Source: Berberis thunbergii
Taxonomy: Eukaryota > Streptophyta > Magnoliopsida > Ranunculales > Berberidaceae
DNA length: 64,000 nt
NCBI GenBank assembly: GCA_003290165.1
Contig: QNQO01000802.1
Span: 434,001 to 498,000, forward strand
Direction: 5' to 3'
This document shows positions 33,540-44,128 of this stretch, one piece after another. Positions within the stretch are counted from its first letter, which is position 1, and each line of letters starts with the position of its first letter. The translations under genes were made by a program, and so were the position numbers. Under the pieces are notes generated by a model that did not search any database, was not told the DNA's origin, and worked only from the letters and a program-made list of their open reading frames with translations.

Positions 33540-34420
33540 CAACGAAATAAGGGTTGGCCGAATGAGTCAACTAAGTAAAAATTACTTCGGGTCGACTAGA
33601 ACATCGAACCAATGAAGTCAAAGTGAACAAACGAGTCAACTTAACACAAAAACTTCAAGTCAACTGAGACATCGAGTTAACGAAGTAAAAGTTGGACGAA
33701 CGAGTCAACTAAGTAAAAATGACTTCAAATCAACTAGAACGTCAAACCAACAAAGTCAAAGTGGACGAACGAGTCAACTTAACATAAAAACATCAAGTCG
33801 ACTGAGATGTCGAGTTAACGAAGTAAAAGTTTGACGAATGTGTCAACTAAGTAAAAATGACTTTGGGTCGACTAGAACGTCGAACCAACAAAGTCAAAAT
33901 GGACGAACGAGTCAACTTAACACAAAAACTTCGACTGAGAATCGAGTTAACGAAGTAAAAGTTGGACGGTCGGGTCGACTAGAATTTCAAACCAACGAAG
34001 TCAAAGTTGATCGAACAAGTCATCTAAGTAAAAATGACTCCGGGTCGACTAGAACGTCAAACCAACAAAGTCAAAGTGGACGAACGAGTCAACTTAACAC
34101 AAAAACTTTGAGTCAACTGAAACGTCGTGTTAACGAAGTAAAAGTTGGACGAACAAGTCAACCAAGTAAAAATGACTTCGGGTCGACTAGAATGTCAAAC
34201 CAACACAATCAAAATTAATCGAACGAGTCAATTAAGTAAAAATGACTTCGAGTCGACTAGAGCGTCGAACCAACGAAGTCAAAGTTGAATGAATGAGTCA
34301 ACTTAACACAAAAACTTTGAGTCGACTAAGATGTTGAATTAACAAAGTAAAAGTTGGACGAACGAGCCAACTAAGTAAAAGCAACTTTGGGTCGAACCAA
34401 CAAAGCAAAACTCGAAGGAA
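33540..34420 (+). repeat. 139-bp higher-order tandem repeat of element 2
   Basis: The unit consists of two related halves of about 69 bp ('gagtcaactaagtaaaaatg' and 'gagtcaacttaacacaaaaa' types). Starts at 33564, 33702 and 33841 give spacings of 138 and 139 bp. Each half contains 'gtcgact' and 'aagtaaaagttgga'-like words. The ORF at 33838-34218 is just the repeat read in one frame (Ser/Thr/Asn/Gln-rich) and is not a gene. Confidence 0.85.
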
Positions 34421-34823
34421 AAAACTTCAAGACATCAGAATCGATGAACCAACTCGAAAGAGGCAAATTCCGTTTTGATCAAGCAAGCAAAACAAACGAT
34501 GGAGGAACAAGTTAGCTGAACTCAAGAGAGCCTCGGATTAAATAACACACAGGATCGATAAAGTAGAAGACAAAACAACTTTCTCACAAAAGCTCCGAGA
34601 CAACCAACAAGAGGTTGAGACGAACATACCAAAGCATAGGAAAATTCAAATCAGTAAAAGACGAACAAAGAAAATATAGTTGTAAAAATCAAAGTTGAAG
34701 TACAAATCGTTTAGACAACAACGAGCAACCTATAAAAGGCACAACAACATGAACGAAGTCAACAAGATGTTCCACGACTACAAATAAGAACAAAGGAAAA
34801 AAATCTTGTTATTTAATCAAAAG

Positions 34824-37165
34824 CTACTCTATTACATTCAAGGAAAATAAATGGGGTAGAAGATCAAGGGGAAAGATGTATAACATCCTTAGCGACACCA
34901 TCTGATGGACGAGGAGTAGTCGGATTACTGACAAGGGCTCTCTTTTCAAGAGTAGAAGGTGGTGGCTCTTCAACCATTGGAACATCTGGAGGGTCTTCAA
35001 CACTGTTTCATCCTCAAAGGTCTGATAGACCAAATGACAGTATTGAAACAAGTTAACACCAAGACCCTCAATATAATCCAAAAGCTCATTTCAACCATCG
35101 ACAACCTGCTACCAATCCACCACCTTCATAACACGAAATATGTCCTTAACAAAAGCAAGCTCACTCCTGGCCACTATAAGTTGGCATTTAGCAGTAGTGA
35201 GCATCACGGAGGTATCGCCTTGACCTCGTCAAGTGAAGCCATTAATTGTTCCACCCTTTTTCGACAATGTCACGCTTGTTAGAGTGCTCTATCACGCATC
35301 ATGGAGTGCCTTCTCGGCGGATAGCTCTTTTTCCACATCATACAAGCGTGCATGAATACTGTCTAATTTAGTTCTTAAAGATTCAAGCGCAGTCACAGAC
35401 TGATCCCGCACACCCTCCACCTCGGCCAATGAGACTTGAGTAACCCCAGCCGCTTTAATTCGCTCCGAACATCGCACTTTTAACGCGTCATATTGATAAA
35501 GAACATGGAAAACCCACCAATAGCAGCACGGCGAGCTTCCTTTCCAGAGAAATCACAAGATTACGACTAGCTTGATGACCTGAACCCATCACCCCTGCGC
35601 AGGCAAGATGAGTCATCTCGTCCATTACGAGCCTAAGACCATCATCAAGATGAAGGCTCAGATCCAGCACAGGCATCGAATGCCTCTCCACCGACCGTCT
35701 ATGCCATACATGCACCATCCTTCACGTCAAGCCGGGAAAATCAGCAAAACTTCCCATCAGATTTGACCCAAATCTTCTCGGGAGTAGGTTCCTTCCAATT
35801 GATCTACAAATGAAGAACACGGAAATCCGGAAGCATGGAGGAACGACCATCCAATAGGAAAACCATCCTCACCCTATCGTTACGCAACAACCTTAGCAGA
35901 AGCAGAACGAGTAATAGTCCCAACAATAACATAAAAGCCTAAGCAGGCTGTAGAAGACGAGACCTCCGCCCCATTGTCAACAGGGGGAGAAAGAGAATGA
36001 AGAGACTGTGTCTTGGGAACTCGATCACTACTACTAAGCTCCTTAGACTGGACAACAGTCAATTGGAGTATTTTGTCGTCCAAGGCTCGAGGATCCTCAT
36101 TAGAACACTTAGCAGCGTTAAGACTACCATAAGCAGAGAGAAGTCTCTTTTCGCCATTGTCTAGCAGACGAATGGTATCTTTTTGCTCCTTTCCAATGCC
36201 AACTTCATCTCTTCCGCCTCTTGTAAAGAGCAACGATTTTCCCTCATGGGTTCTTTATCAGCAGAACCGAGTTAAGATAAACACGACGAACAGAATCAAT
36301 AAGTCGTTTCTTCTTCGAAGCGCGGTCGAAACTTAGGAACAACCACTTTGATGGCCTAATAGGCCTCAGTACTTTTCTCTTCCTGGAAGTCGAACCGGTA
36401 GCAGCGCTAACTGGAGCATCGAGATCTGTAACATCTAAGCTCACTTTTCGATCAACACCAGTGTTACCATCATCGACAAGGACAACACGGGCAACGATCT
36501 TTGCGGCTTGCCTCTCAGTTAGCATAGTCTGCTCAACTTCATTCATGTTATACAACTCGTTGCGCTTCACCATGTCATCAGTAAGATAAATGTAAAAGAA
36601 CTACAGGAAGCTGCAAAAAATGTTCGCTAATAATTTGTTCTTTAGCCGTCAATTGCAGATTCCTCCGCTTGCAGAATGGACAGACGCGTAAAACCAATCC
36701 TGTGACCAACCCCTGATGTCATCATTAAGGTTGCCAAAACATGCGGGAGAACAAAGTAAGCAGGTGCGATTAGGGTTCATGCTAAACCCCACCAAATAAT
36801 GCAAAATTCCAGCAGTCAAAGGGATAACAGAAAGGATGGCCCTAGCGTACGTGGAATCATAACCCTCCAACCGTCCAGGCCCATCTGAGCAGCGGGAATA
36901 CCTAGAAATCTAGATAAGATCAAAACAACTATTGAACTGGAAATTGAAGACCGACGTGAAACATACGTGGATAAAACGCAACATATCTCTTCCTTGGACG
37001 ACAAGGATTGTCATTTTCATGAGGTATAATGATCTCAAGGTCAGAAGGCAAATAGTAGTTGGAAAAAACTCTATCCAAGGTCGTTTGATAAGCCTTATTT
37101 GGAGAAAAATGAGCTTCATAGATAGTAAGTTGTTCACCGTCCAGTAAGTCACCAGCAGACATCAA
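34824..37165 (-). pseudogene. Antisense ORF (aORF) of element 2
   Basis: Read from 37165 on the minus strand: 'LTIYEAHFSPNKAYQTTLDR' and 'MFHVGLQFP', then after a frame change (about 36925) 'LSRFLGIPAAQMGLDGWRVM', then 'LTAGILHYLVGFSMNPN' and 'WFYASVHSAS'. This order is the 'putative gypsy type transposon' domain of Tat-element antisense ORFs. Next come a basic region (36573-36244, 'STSRKRKVLRPIRPSKWLFL'), linker pieces, a coiled-coil piece (35477-35292, 'RTKLDSIHARLYDVEKELSA') and the C-terminus starting 'YIEGLGVNLFQYCHLVYQTF' (35078-34824). At least five frameshifts or stops break it. Its function in the element is unknown. Confidence 0.72.
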
Positions 37166-37497
37166 GAATATGCAAGAAATGATGGGAAAATGAAATAGAA
37201 AAAATAAACAACCCTAATATCAAAGATGGTGTAAAGAAAGGAAACAAAGCCGTCACAACACCATTGATATAACCGAGCAACAAAAGACTGCTCACGGAGC
37301 GACATACGAGACATAATGGTGCGCAAAATTTCAAAAATATGCGTGAAAACGAACATATAACGAAATAATCGAGACAATCGACTGCCCGAATGTTAATGTT
37401 AACAACATTAAGTTCAATGCAAAGGTGCAATTGAGATACCAACCACCACACAATTAGTGAATATGTGAACATATCCACTAACTAAGGGGGGAGTAGC

Positions 37498-38971
37498 TGA
37501 TGATACATCAAAATAGATCAATCATCATGGCCGTACATGTGGCAGAGAAATTTCATCACGAGGATGTCGTTCAATCTATTGGGCCAACTCATAAAATCCA
37601 AGAAGAATAATGCCAATCAAAGAGGCCCAGACAAGGCTCACTAATGAGAAGATATAAACAAACCCCAAATCCAGGCCCGAACGAACCAGAGCCCGAATCC
37701 ATGCCCGACTCGAGTTCTCTCATAAAGAAGAAGAACGCGTTACACCAAAAAGTCGTGGAGGAAATTATGCCTCCACTGATGCATCTCCATTAAAGAGGAG
37801 GTTGTTACAAGAAACTAGGAGTGGGCATGGGACGGGATGGGACGAAATATACCCATCTCGTTCATATGGGACGGGATCAGCGTGCTGCCTGTGACTGTTG
37901 CGAAGATTATCATTATATAAGAGCGTGAAAAATAATTTCCTTATAATTAGATATAGATGTGGCATGCAAATATAAGGATAGCCACTAAATCCCTTAACAA
38001 TGAAGTTGAGTGGGCTGACTTTTAGAAAATGACATGATAAATGGGACCCACTAAGAGTATTGTGTCGTTGTGATGGCCTCCCAACTGATTTTACAATTTC
38101 ATTACTGTGGGAAACAAAATTCATGGTTTCTTGACAAAATGACATTTCATCTTTTGTTAGGGAAGAAATATAGACTTATTGGTGATGCTCTAACATATTC
38201 ATAATGGTTTACCATCAATATATATATCGTAATTAAAAAAATTATTTTTACAACCCGGGGCATCTCAAATTATTGGCCTCGCCCCTGAATGTTCCCTTCT
38301 GAATATGTATTACTCAGTTAATTGTTACTTTTCATCTTCACATGGGTATTATTATATTTGGAAGTTAAATAATTTGAGCCACTTTTATTGAGAATCCAAA
38401 CAACAGTCTGCTATCTTTCTCTTGCTTAATGAATATTTATTTCTTGAAATAACATTTTTGTTACCACTGTAAACACCATGAGTTTATGTCAGCCATTTAT
38501 AAGTTTGTATGAATAAAAATAAATGAAATATTAATAATAAATATTAAAAATTAGCTCGGGACAGGACGGGATTGGCGGGATTGAAAATCTTCATCCCATC
38601 CCATCTCATTCAAGATCGGGACCGGACGAGATCGGGATGAAATTATTCAATCCCATTAAGAACCGAAAAAATTGGGACGGGATCGAGATCGCGGAATGGA
38701 ATGCCTACCCCTACAAGAAACATTTCCTTCAATTGCGCCTAATATGTTTAAGTCATGCAAAGAATTAACCACGACCATTATAAAAGGTAAAGGGAACATT
38801 CGACAAAAATATGTAATTTTAACTGAGTTTTGTTCAAATTTACTTCCTTCTTCAAATAGAGTTGTTGACTTAAACATCAGAGTGTCTTCGACCACCAAAA
38901 ATGTGATCATTGACAGTTTAACATCTATTTTGCAGGTCAAACTCACAGGAGGACAATTTTTGGACGTATCA
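37498..38971 (+). repeat. 3' LTR of element 2, split by an hAT insert
   Basis: TGATGATACATC...ggacgtatca. Its halves 37498-37815 and 38714-38971 match the 5' LTR. The insert at 37816-38713 lies between them. Confidence 0.85.
37816..38713. mobile_element. Non-autonomous hAT element in the 3' LTR of element 2
   Basis: The ends TAGGAGTGGGCAT and ATGCCTACCCCTA are inverted repeats. The perfect 8-bp duplication CAAGAAAC lies at 37808-37815 and 38714-38721. Subterminal 'gggacgggat' motifs face 'atcccatccc' motifs at the other end. It is the same family as 15679 and 62062. No coding capacity. Confidence 0.9.
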
Positions 38972-38976
38972 CCTAT

Positions 38977-39253
38977 AATATCATATTGGTTTCATTCGGT
39001 CTCCCATGCCCACTGCCATCCGGGCCAGCCCTAAAATTGCTTGTCAGTGGATTAGCACCTCCGCCTCCACCTCCACCATTGTCATTTTCCACCCTGACAA
39101 TGACCTTATTGTGTGGCTTTCACCTACATGTATTAGTTGGGCCAGAAATAAACCAGGCCCAGGCCCATTAAACTTGCAACCCAACTAACTAACTTCAAGA
39201 ACTCATTATTTCTTCATTTTTATGCAACTACTTCAAGAAATAGATCTCTCTTT
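38977..39253 (+). repeat. Module F upstream region
   Basis: Matches 19330-19520 ('caatgaccttattgt', 'acatgtattagttgggcca'). It is interrupted at 39254 by an inverted TRIM-family LTR. No gene. Confidence 0.55.
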
Positions 39254-41690
39254 GTTGCGACCCGATTCACAGAGTACTATATTGTCCGCTTTAGGTTCAA
39301 GGTCCGTACGATTTTAAAATGCGTAATACTTTGTAGATCCAATCTCGTACATATATAATACATCCTCTTCCCTCATCTAAACGATGTGGGACTATAATTT
39401 CTTCATAAAAACTCGCCTAATTCATTTTGAAATTCACGAGACTTCGGGGGGTGTATTGTATCTGGATTTTGTGGGCAATTTAATAAATTCCATGGATTCT
39501 GAAAATCCAAGTGTATTCAATTTGGATTTTAAAAAGTCCACAAAAGTCTAGGGGTATTCAATCAGGATTTTAAAAAGTCTTTCTGAAATCCACAAAGTCT
39601 AGGGGTATTCAATATGGATTTCAGAAAGTCCACAAAAGTTTTAGGGTATTCAAAATATCATTCATATTTATGGATTTGAAAAATCATGGATTCTCATGGA
39701 CTTTGTAGTGTTAGGTATAAATAACAAAGTTCAATAGTTTGCCAGCCTCCATATCAAAGATTTCAACGTGAAAAAAAAAGTCTACCAAAATTCTTCCTTG
39801 TGCCAGCCGCGAAGAGGTTGGTTCCCATCATCTTATTTTCTCGATTCTTTTTCTATCTTTGCATAAGTGTTCATAGATATATTATATTTTTTAACTATAA
39901 CATGTAAGCAAAACCTACAAAAACATAAGAGATTTGTTATAAATACCTTTGTCAGTACCATTGCACTCATCTTGCTCTCTCTTATCATCCTGATTATATT
40001 GTATGTTCTACAATTCACTGTTTAGTTGACTGATTCAATAGAATTTCGAAGAAAAAAAATTACATGGCAGTAATCCAGACTTTTTAAATGGATTCATCAA
40101 GATTACTGAGCAGCATAGATTAATAAATGCTAACTCTTTTGAGTCAAACTGACTCTTCATTACTAAATAGTAAAATCATGGAACTTCCTACACCCTTCCT
40201 TACTTACAGAGACACCCCCATCAAAAACACTCCCAAATAATATTAGAAAGGCTTCATCTCCTTTGAAGGGTTAAATTGTTTCCAAGCTAGGACTCGTGTG
40301 GTATAATACTCATACTTGGTTTTTGGAATCTAGGAAAATCACATGCCCACTTTGTGATATGTAGTATTGAACATTACAAAAGTAACAAAGATATTTATCC
40401 AGTTAGTCATAAATAACTTCAATGAATATGACAAAATGGAGAAACTATGGGAGCATTAGAACACACCATTCGAGCTTTCCACAACTATAATATTGCAGTC
40501 CAAGCAAAGGATGGATCATTGGATACACTCCTGCAACCAGACAAAAATAAATAAGGACAAGATAGCAATAGTGCCATTTGGTTTCTACAATCTTAAAACA
40601 TGCACACTTATGTAGCTATCCAGGTAGTGTTAATTTTCAACTGTAAGGTTAATTGGAATCACCAATCATAGCAGTTTTGCCATTTGGTTGAAGTGCAAGA
40701 TGTCCTCGTGTATCTCTTATATTGGCCAGCATATTAGATGCTTCTTATCATACATCTTCAGCTTTCTTAATAAATGAGAGACTTGTAGTCAGCAAATACT
40801 AATGCCAAGTAAAACTAGAGATACTAAGAAATGCATATGAACAATAGTCATATGAATTCATTAGAGGTTAAACAATAGTCATAAAATGTTCATCAAATTC
40901 TAATTAGATATGACATATAGCATATAGGCATAACCATACATGCTTCATGTAGTGATGATAGATTAGCTTCATGCATGTAGTGATCATATAGAGGAATGAA
41001 ATTACTTTCGAGTTGTGTCTAATACAGTAGCATATATTTGCTTCATAAAATACCTGTTGTAATATATAGATGGGAGATTCACAAGGTAACGGTAAATGAA
41101 AAGATTATAAAACTTGGACCGCGGAAGAGAGTAGCAAAGAGAAAATGCTAATCAATGGAGAATGAGTATTGCTAATCAAATGTGGGCAGCAGCTCAAGCA
41201 AACGTCAACGTTGCTAACAATGATAATGAAGAAAGTGACCATGATCATGAAGGAGAAGAATGATCATAATACAATTTTATAGACGTTTACTTATTATTTT
41301 AAAGATGTTAATTAACGACCTTTTCTTTTTCTAGTTTTTTTAGCACATGTATCTCTCACTTTTGTTAATTATATGCGGACGTTTTTTTGTTTCATCACTA
41401 TTTACCAACTTCTTTTTTATCTTGCAAATAATTAGAAATCTGTAAAAGTCGTTCATACAAAGTCCTTGGATTTTCATAAATCTCTAGAAAGTCTGTAGCA
41501 AAAGTCTATGGATTTAAGAAATCAGCAAAAGTCCGTGGACAATTTAAAGAGTCTGTGGACCATTTAAAAAGTCCGTAAACTTTTCAAATTATTTATCAAT
41601 TCTATAAGAATCCATATACAATACACCCCCCTTCATCGTCATGAACCTCTTCTACACCCTCCCACTCATTTCCGCGCACACAGACTCTGC
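39254..41690 (-). mobile_element. Inverted TRIM-family LTR, split by a Harbinger-like element
   Basis: 39254-39445 begins 'tgttgcgacccgattcac' and follows the reverse complement of the TRIM LTR at 9668-9898 ('tattgtccgct', 'cctcttccctcatctaaacg'). After the insert, 41632-41690 ('accctcccactcattt..cacacagactctgcc') resembles the other end of that LTR. No second LTR or primer site is seen, so it is probably a solo LTR. Its right boundary is uncertain. Confidence 0.55.
39446..41631. mobile_element. PIF/Harbinger-like DNA transposon derivative
   Basis: The terminal inverted repeats GGGGGGTGTATTGTATCTGG and CCATATACAATACACCCCCC are flanked by a 3-bp duplication TTC. Both subterminal regions carry many copies of 'gtccacaaaagtctaggggt' or 'aaaagtccgtggac'-type words. 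Terminal G-run plus 'GGTGTATT' and a 3-bp duplication fit PIF/Harbinger. Near the right end (41161-41265) a frame reads 'WRMSIANQMWAAAQANVN' followed by an acidic tail 'NDNEESDHDHEGEE' and a stop. This could be the C-terminal scrap of a Harbinger protein, but no DDE domain is readable. Confidence 0.7.
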
Positions 41691-41703
41691 CTCTCTATTT
41701 CAC

Positions 41704-41710
41704 TATAAAA
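41704..41710 (+). promoter_or_regulatory. TATA box of micropeptide gene F
   Basis: TATAAAA lies 64 bp before ATG 41768, in the same leader context as 1214-1220. Confidence 0.6.
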
Positions 41711-41767
41711 CAAAGTTGTCTCTCTCACGCTCAAGACATCAGGAACAGAGCTCTCCGACCCTCTCTA

Positions 41768-41866
41768 ATGGCGGATCTTCTAAACTTTCTCAATCTCCTC
41801 CTCATTTTCTTGCTTCTCTACCTGATTTTTTGGCTCTACTTCAATGGGTTCTTACCAAGTCATTGA
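41768..41866 (+). CDS. Lineage-specific hydrophobic micropeptide F (32 aa)
   Basis: It encodes MADLLNFLNLL, a Leu/Ile/Phe run, then FWLYFNGFLPSH and TGA. Length and start are identical to the copy at 1283, with the same leader and TATA box. A single membrane-spanning helix of about 20 residues is expected. Function unknown. It lies about 1.95-2.0 kb upstream of the glycoprotein gene at 43670, the same arrangement as copies A and B. A longer frame in the same phase (41641-41883) is unlikely, because it would start upstream of the TATA box. The alternative is that the ORF is a non-coding remnant of duplication. Confidence 0.45.
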   Translation: MADLLNFLNLLLIFLLLYLIFWLYFNGFLPSH

Positions 41867-43571
41867 TGGGTTTGGTTTGTTGAAGATCACTACAAAAATC
41901 GATGAGTCTTGGATGCAAATTCTGAAGGTGTTTTCTTAATTGATTAATGGGGTTCTTTAGATTAGCTTATAAGCGTTTCATCTTCTTCCTCTACTTGTTA
42001 CTCTGGATTAAAATGTAGACATTTGAGATTCTTTCTTCTGTGATAAGTTGATTCAGAGTGCAGAGAAGACAATTGTACAAAGTGTTGATTGTAAAGATAG
42101 TTTGTGTTGATTCAATCTTTGTTCATGTAGATCAAAAGCTTAATTCGGAAATGCAACTCAGTATTTATTGTTCAATTTGTTTTGTGTGATTCTTATGAAA
42201 CTGTGTGTGGAAGATTCATTTGAACATAGTTTGGCATGAATAATTTCGACTAAACTGTTAAGAAATTTGCAATCAGAAGAAGTGATTATCTGATTTTTGA
42301 ATGATGTATAAGCCACTGAAATTCCATTGTTATGGGTCTATGTACGTCTTTTGTAGCAATTCTATCTTTTCTTGGAAAAACATGCTACATTTTGCCGAGT
42401 TTGGCTCCAGTTAGATCAAGAGAGGCAAATGCCGAAAACCCTTTATAGCACCCAAACTAATCAAACACACCCGACTCATCATAGGTATAGCAACATTGAT
42501 CAACTACACCAACTAATAGTGCTTATGATGAAAGAAGCAAATGTGCATAAACATCTTAAAACGTTTGACTTCAGACGCAGATTAACCAAGCAGATTGATT
42601 AACAAATTTATGTTTACTTCTTTTAATCACACTGAACTCCACAGAAAGGAAATGTGCCATCTTTCTTTAGGACATGCATTTTTTTATAAAATAAATGGTT
42701 GCATCAATTGTTCCTGCATCAAACACATCTGGCCGGGTCACTAAACCTCACAAATTGTACAGAACCTCTTGTTTCTCTAACAGAGAAACCACTGGACGGC
42801 CAAGCCCATTATAGTGAGGTACCACATTCAGAACACCAAATGTTCACTACAATGGTAGAGTTATGGAACTCATCACATTCCTTAACGCGTCCAAAGCAAC
42901 TGTATGGGTGAAATTCAACAATTCTCGCTCTACAGGTTCATGAACTTGAGGATGGATCGGCTTTAATGATGACGCATGTAACACACCCCATATTGTACGG
43001 CTGTCAAAGTCTGGGATTCAGTACATGGAGAAAACAAATCTGAAAGGGTATCTCTTGCATGGGTAAATACTTTCTAGTTCCTTCCTGCCACTCTCCATTG
43101 AGTATCCGGTAGCATCCTATTCCATCGATTCTTTGGATGTGAAATACAATGCTTGCTTCTGTTAGAAGGTCAGTACTAGTGTCTTTGAGATACATGTCTT
43201 GGTGCAATTTATGGAATTTTCCGGATTAGCACTATATTTGCATATTGGTTAATTAATACACAATCTAGCCGAAAATGTACCATAGTGAAATCAAAGTGCA
43301 AAACATGTGGATTGCTCAAAGCTCGGAAATGTACCATCGCCTTGTCCTAAAAGCCCGATAAAAGTCGATCACCAACCCAACCCTGCCACTCTTAGCAGCT
43401 TCTAGCTACCCTCCTTTGATGTTCACCTTGTTGGGTCAGACGTAAACTAGGCAAAAGAAGAGTGTGCCAACCTGACCACTTCAAGAACTCAACCCACCCA
43501 AAGTTAGTTATTTTCAGTTAAGATTCCCTCCCAAAACTGTTCAAACCAAGAAACAGAGCTCTCTCTCTCTC
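41867..43571 (+). repeat. Module F 3' region and promoter region of the next gene
   Basis: Matches 1382-2967 and 4268-4376, but without the hAT insert: at about 43465 'gtgccaac' occurs once, giving the empty site. No gene. Confidence 0.65.
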
Positions 43572-43599
43572 TCTATAAAACAGAGCTCTCTCCCTATAA
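43572..43599 (+). promoter_or_regulatory. Double TATA box of the module G gene
   Basis: TATAAAA at 43572-43578 and again at 43593-43599, embedded in a CT microsatellite ('gagctctctctctctctcta'). The local duplication 'ctataaaacagagc' may give two start sites. ATG 43670 lies about 75-100 bp downstream. Confidence 0.55.
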
Positions 43600-43669
43600 A
43601 ACAGAGCCCTCTCTCTGTATCTGTCTTTATCTCATCCCATTACCATACCAAGCTCTGCCTCCCTCTCTA

Positions 43670-44128
43670 ATGGATGACCTTACTCTCTTTCTCTACCTCT
43701 TCCTTCTCCTCCTCCTCGCCACCACCACTCCGCCACCAACACCCACCATCCCCATCACCAACAATTCAACTCTCAACTACACCATCAATGGTGACACAAT
43801 CACTTCCCCTGAATCCTTCGTCAATGGGTCTTTCACAGTTCATGCAATCGAATCATCAACATTGAAGAACCTATCTGTTTCTGGAGATAGGTTGTCTTCT
43901 CCGCCCATTTCAGTCGAACAGATGAATCGAAATGGTGATCCGGGTCTGGACAAGTCTTATGCACAGGAACTAAGTAACGAGTTCGCGGTGGGTTTCTTGC
44001 TAGTTTGTCTGGTTTTTTGGCTCAAGATCAATGGGTTTTACCCAAATGCGATAGTTTTCTTGATTGTTTCTGTGGTTTTCTGGCTCTACATCAATGAGGT
44101 TTACCCATTTCATTCAGGGGGTTTGTGA
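43670..44128 (+). CDS. Sequon-rich small secreted/membrane protein (152 aa), intact family member
   Basis: Unknown function; I recognise no family. Residues 1-20 (MDDLTLFLYLFLLLLLATTT) form a signal peptide. A Pro/Thr-rich linker follows (21-30). The ectodomain to about residue 104 holds several N-glycosylation sequons: NNST at 31-34, NYT at 36, NGS at 52, NLS at 67. Two hydrophobic segments close the protein: about 106-120 (VGFLLVCLVFWLKI) and 126-141 (NAIVFLIVSVVFWLYI). They end in near-identical blocks FWLKINGFYP and FWLYINEVYP, so the C-terminus arose by internal duplication. The same block ends the micropeptides at 1283 and 41768. The start has the family leader 'ctctctaATGG'. Paralogues: 4488 (broken), 23773-24129 (intact, divergent), and fragments near 20182, 23045 and 45790. 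Likely an ER-targeted surface or endomembrane protein; expression is unproven. Confidence 0.65.
   Translation: MDDLTLFLYLFLLLLLATTTPPPTPTIPITNNSTLNYTINGDTITSPESFVNGSFTVHAIESSTLKNLSVSGDRLSSPPISVEQMNRNGDPGLDKSYAQELSNEFAVGFLLVCLVFWLKINGFYPNAIVFLIVSVVFWLYINEVYPFHSGGL

Larger units (their letters stand above)
30900..38971 (+). mobile_element. Gag-only Tat-like LTR retrotransposon (element 2)
   Basis: It has a 5-bp duplication CCTAT (30895-30899 and 38972-38976). LTRs lie at 30900-31408 and 37498-38971, the latter enlarged by an hAT insert. Primer site TGGCGCCATCCGAGGGGA at 31412; polypurine tract 'aaggggggagtag' just before the 3' LTR. The interior holds a gag gene, a 139-bp-period repeat array and an antisense ORF. 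There is no protease, RT or integrase, so it depends on other elements, like TR-GAG-type elements. All frames are interrupted. Excluding the hAT insert it would be about 7.17 kb. Confidence 0.88.

Noticed and set aside
33838..34218. 126-aa Ser/Thr/Asn/Gln-rich ORF
   Set aside because: It is the 139-bp tandem repeat read in one frame. The repetition of 'SKNDFGSTR'-like words follows the DNA repeat, and the frame fails in the adjacent units.
33540..34420. CRISPR-like array of direct repeats
   Set aside because: Units are contiguous, without unique spacers, and lie inside a plant LTR retrotransposon.
41641..41883. Longer 80-aa ORF overlapping micropeptide F
   Set aside because: It starts upstream of the TATA box and its first half reads through the promoter and leader in another frame. 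The 32-aa ORF is the one shared with copy A.
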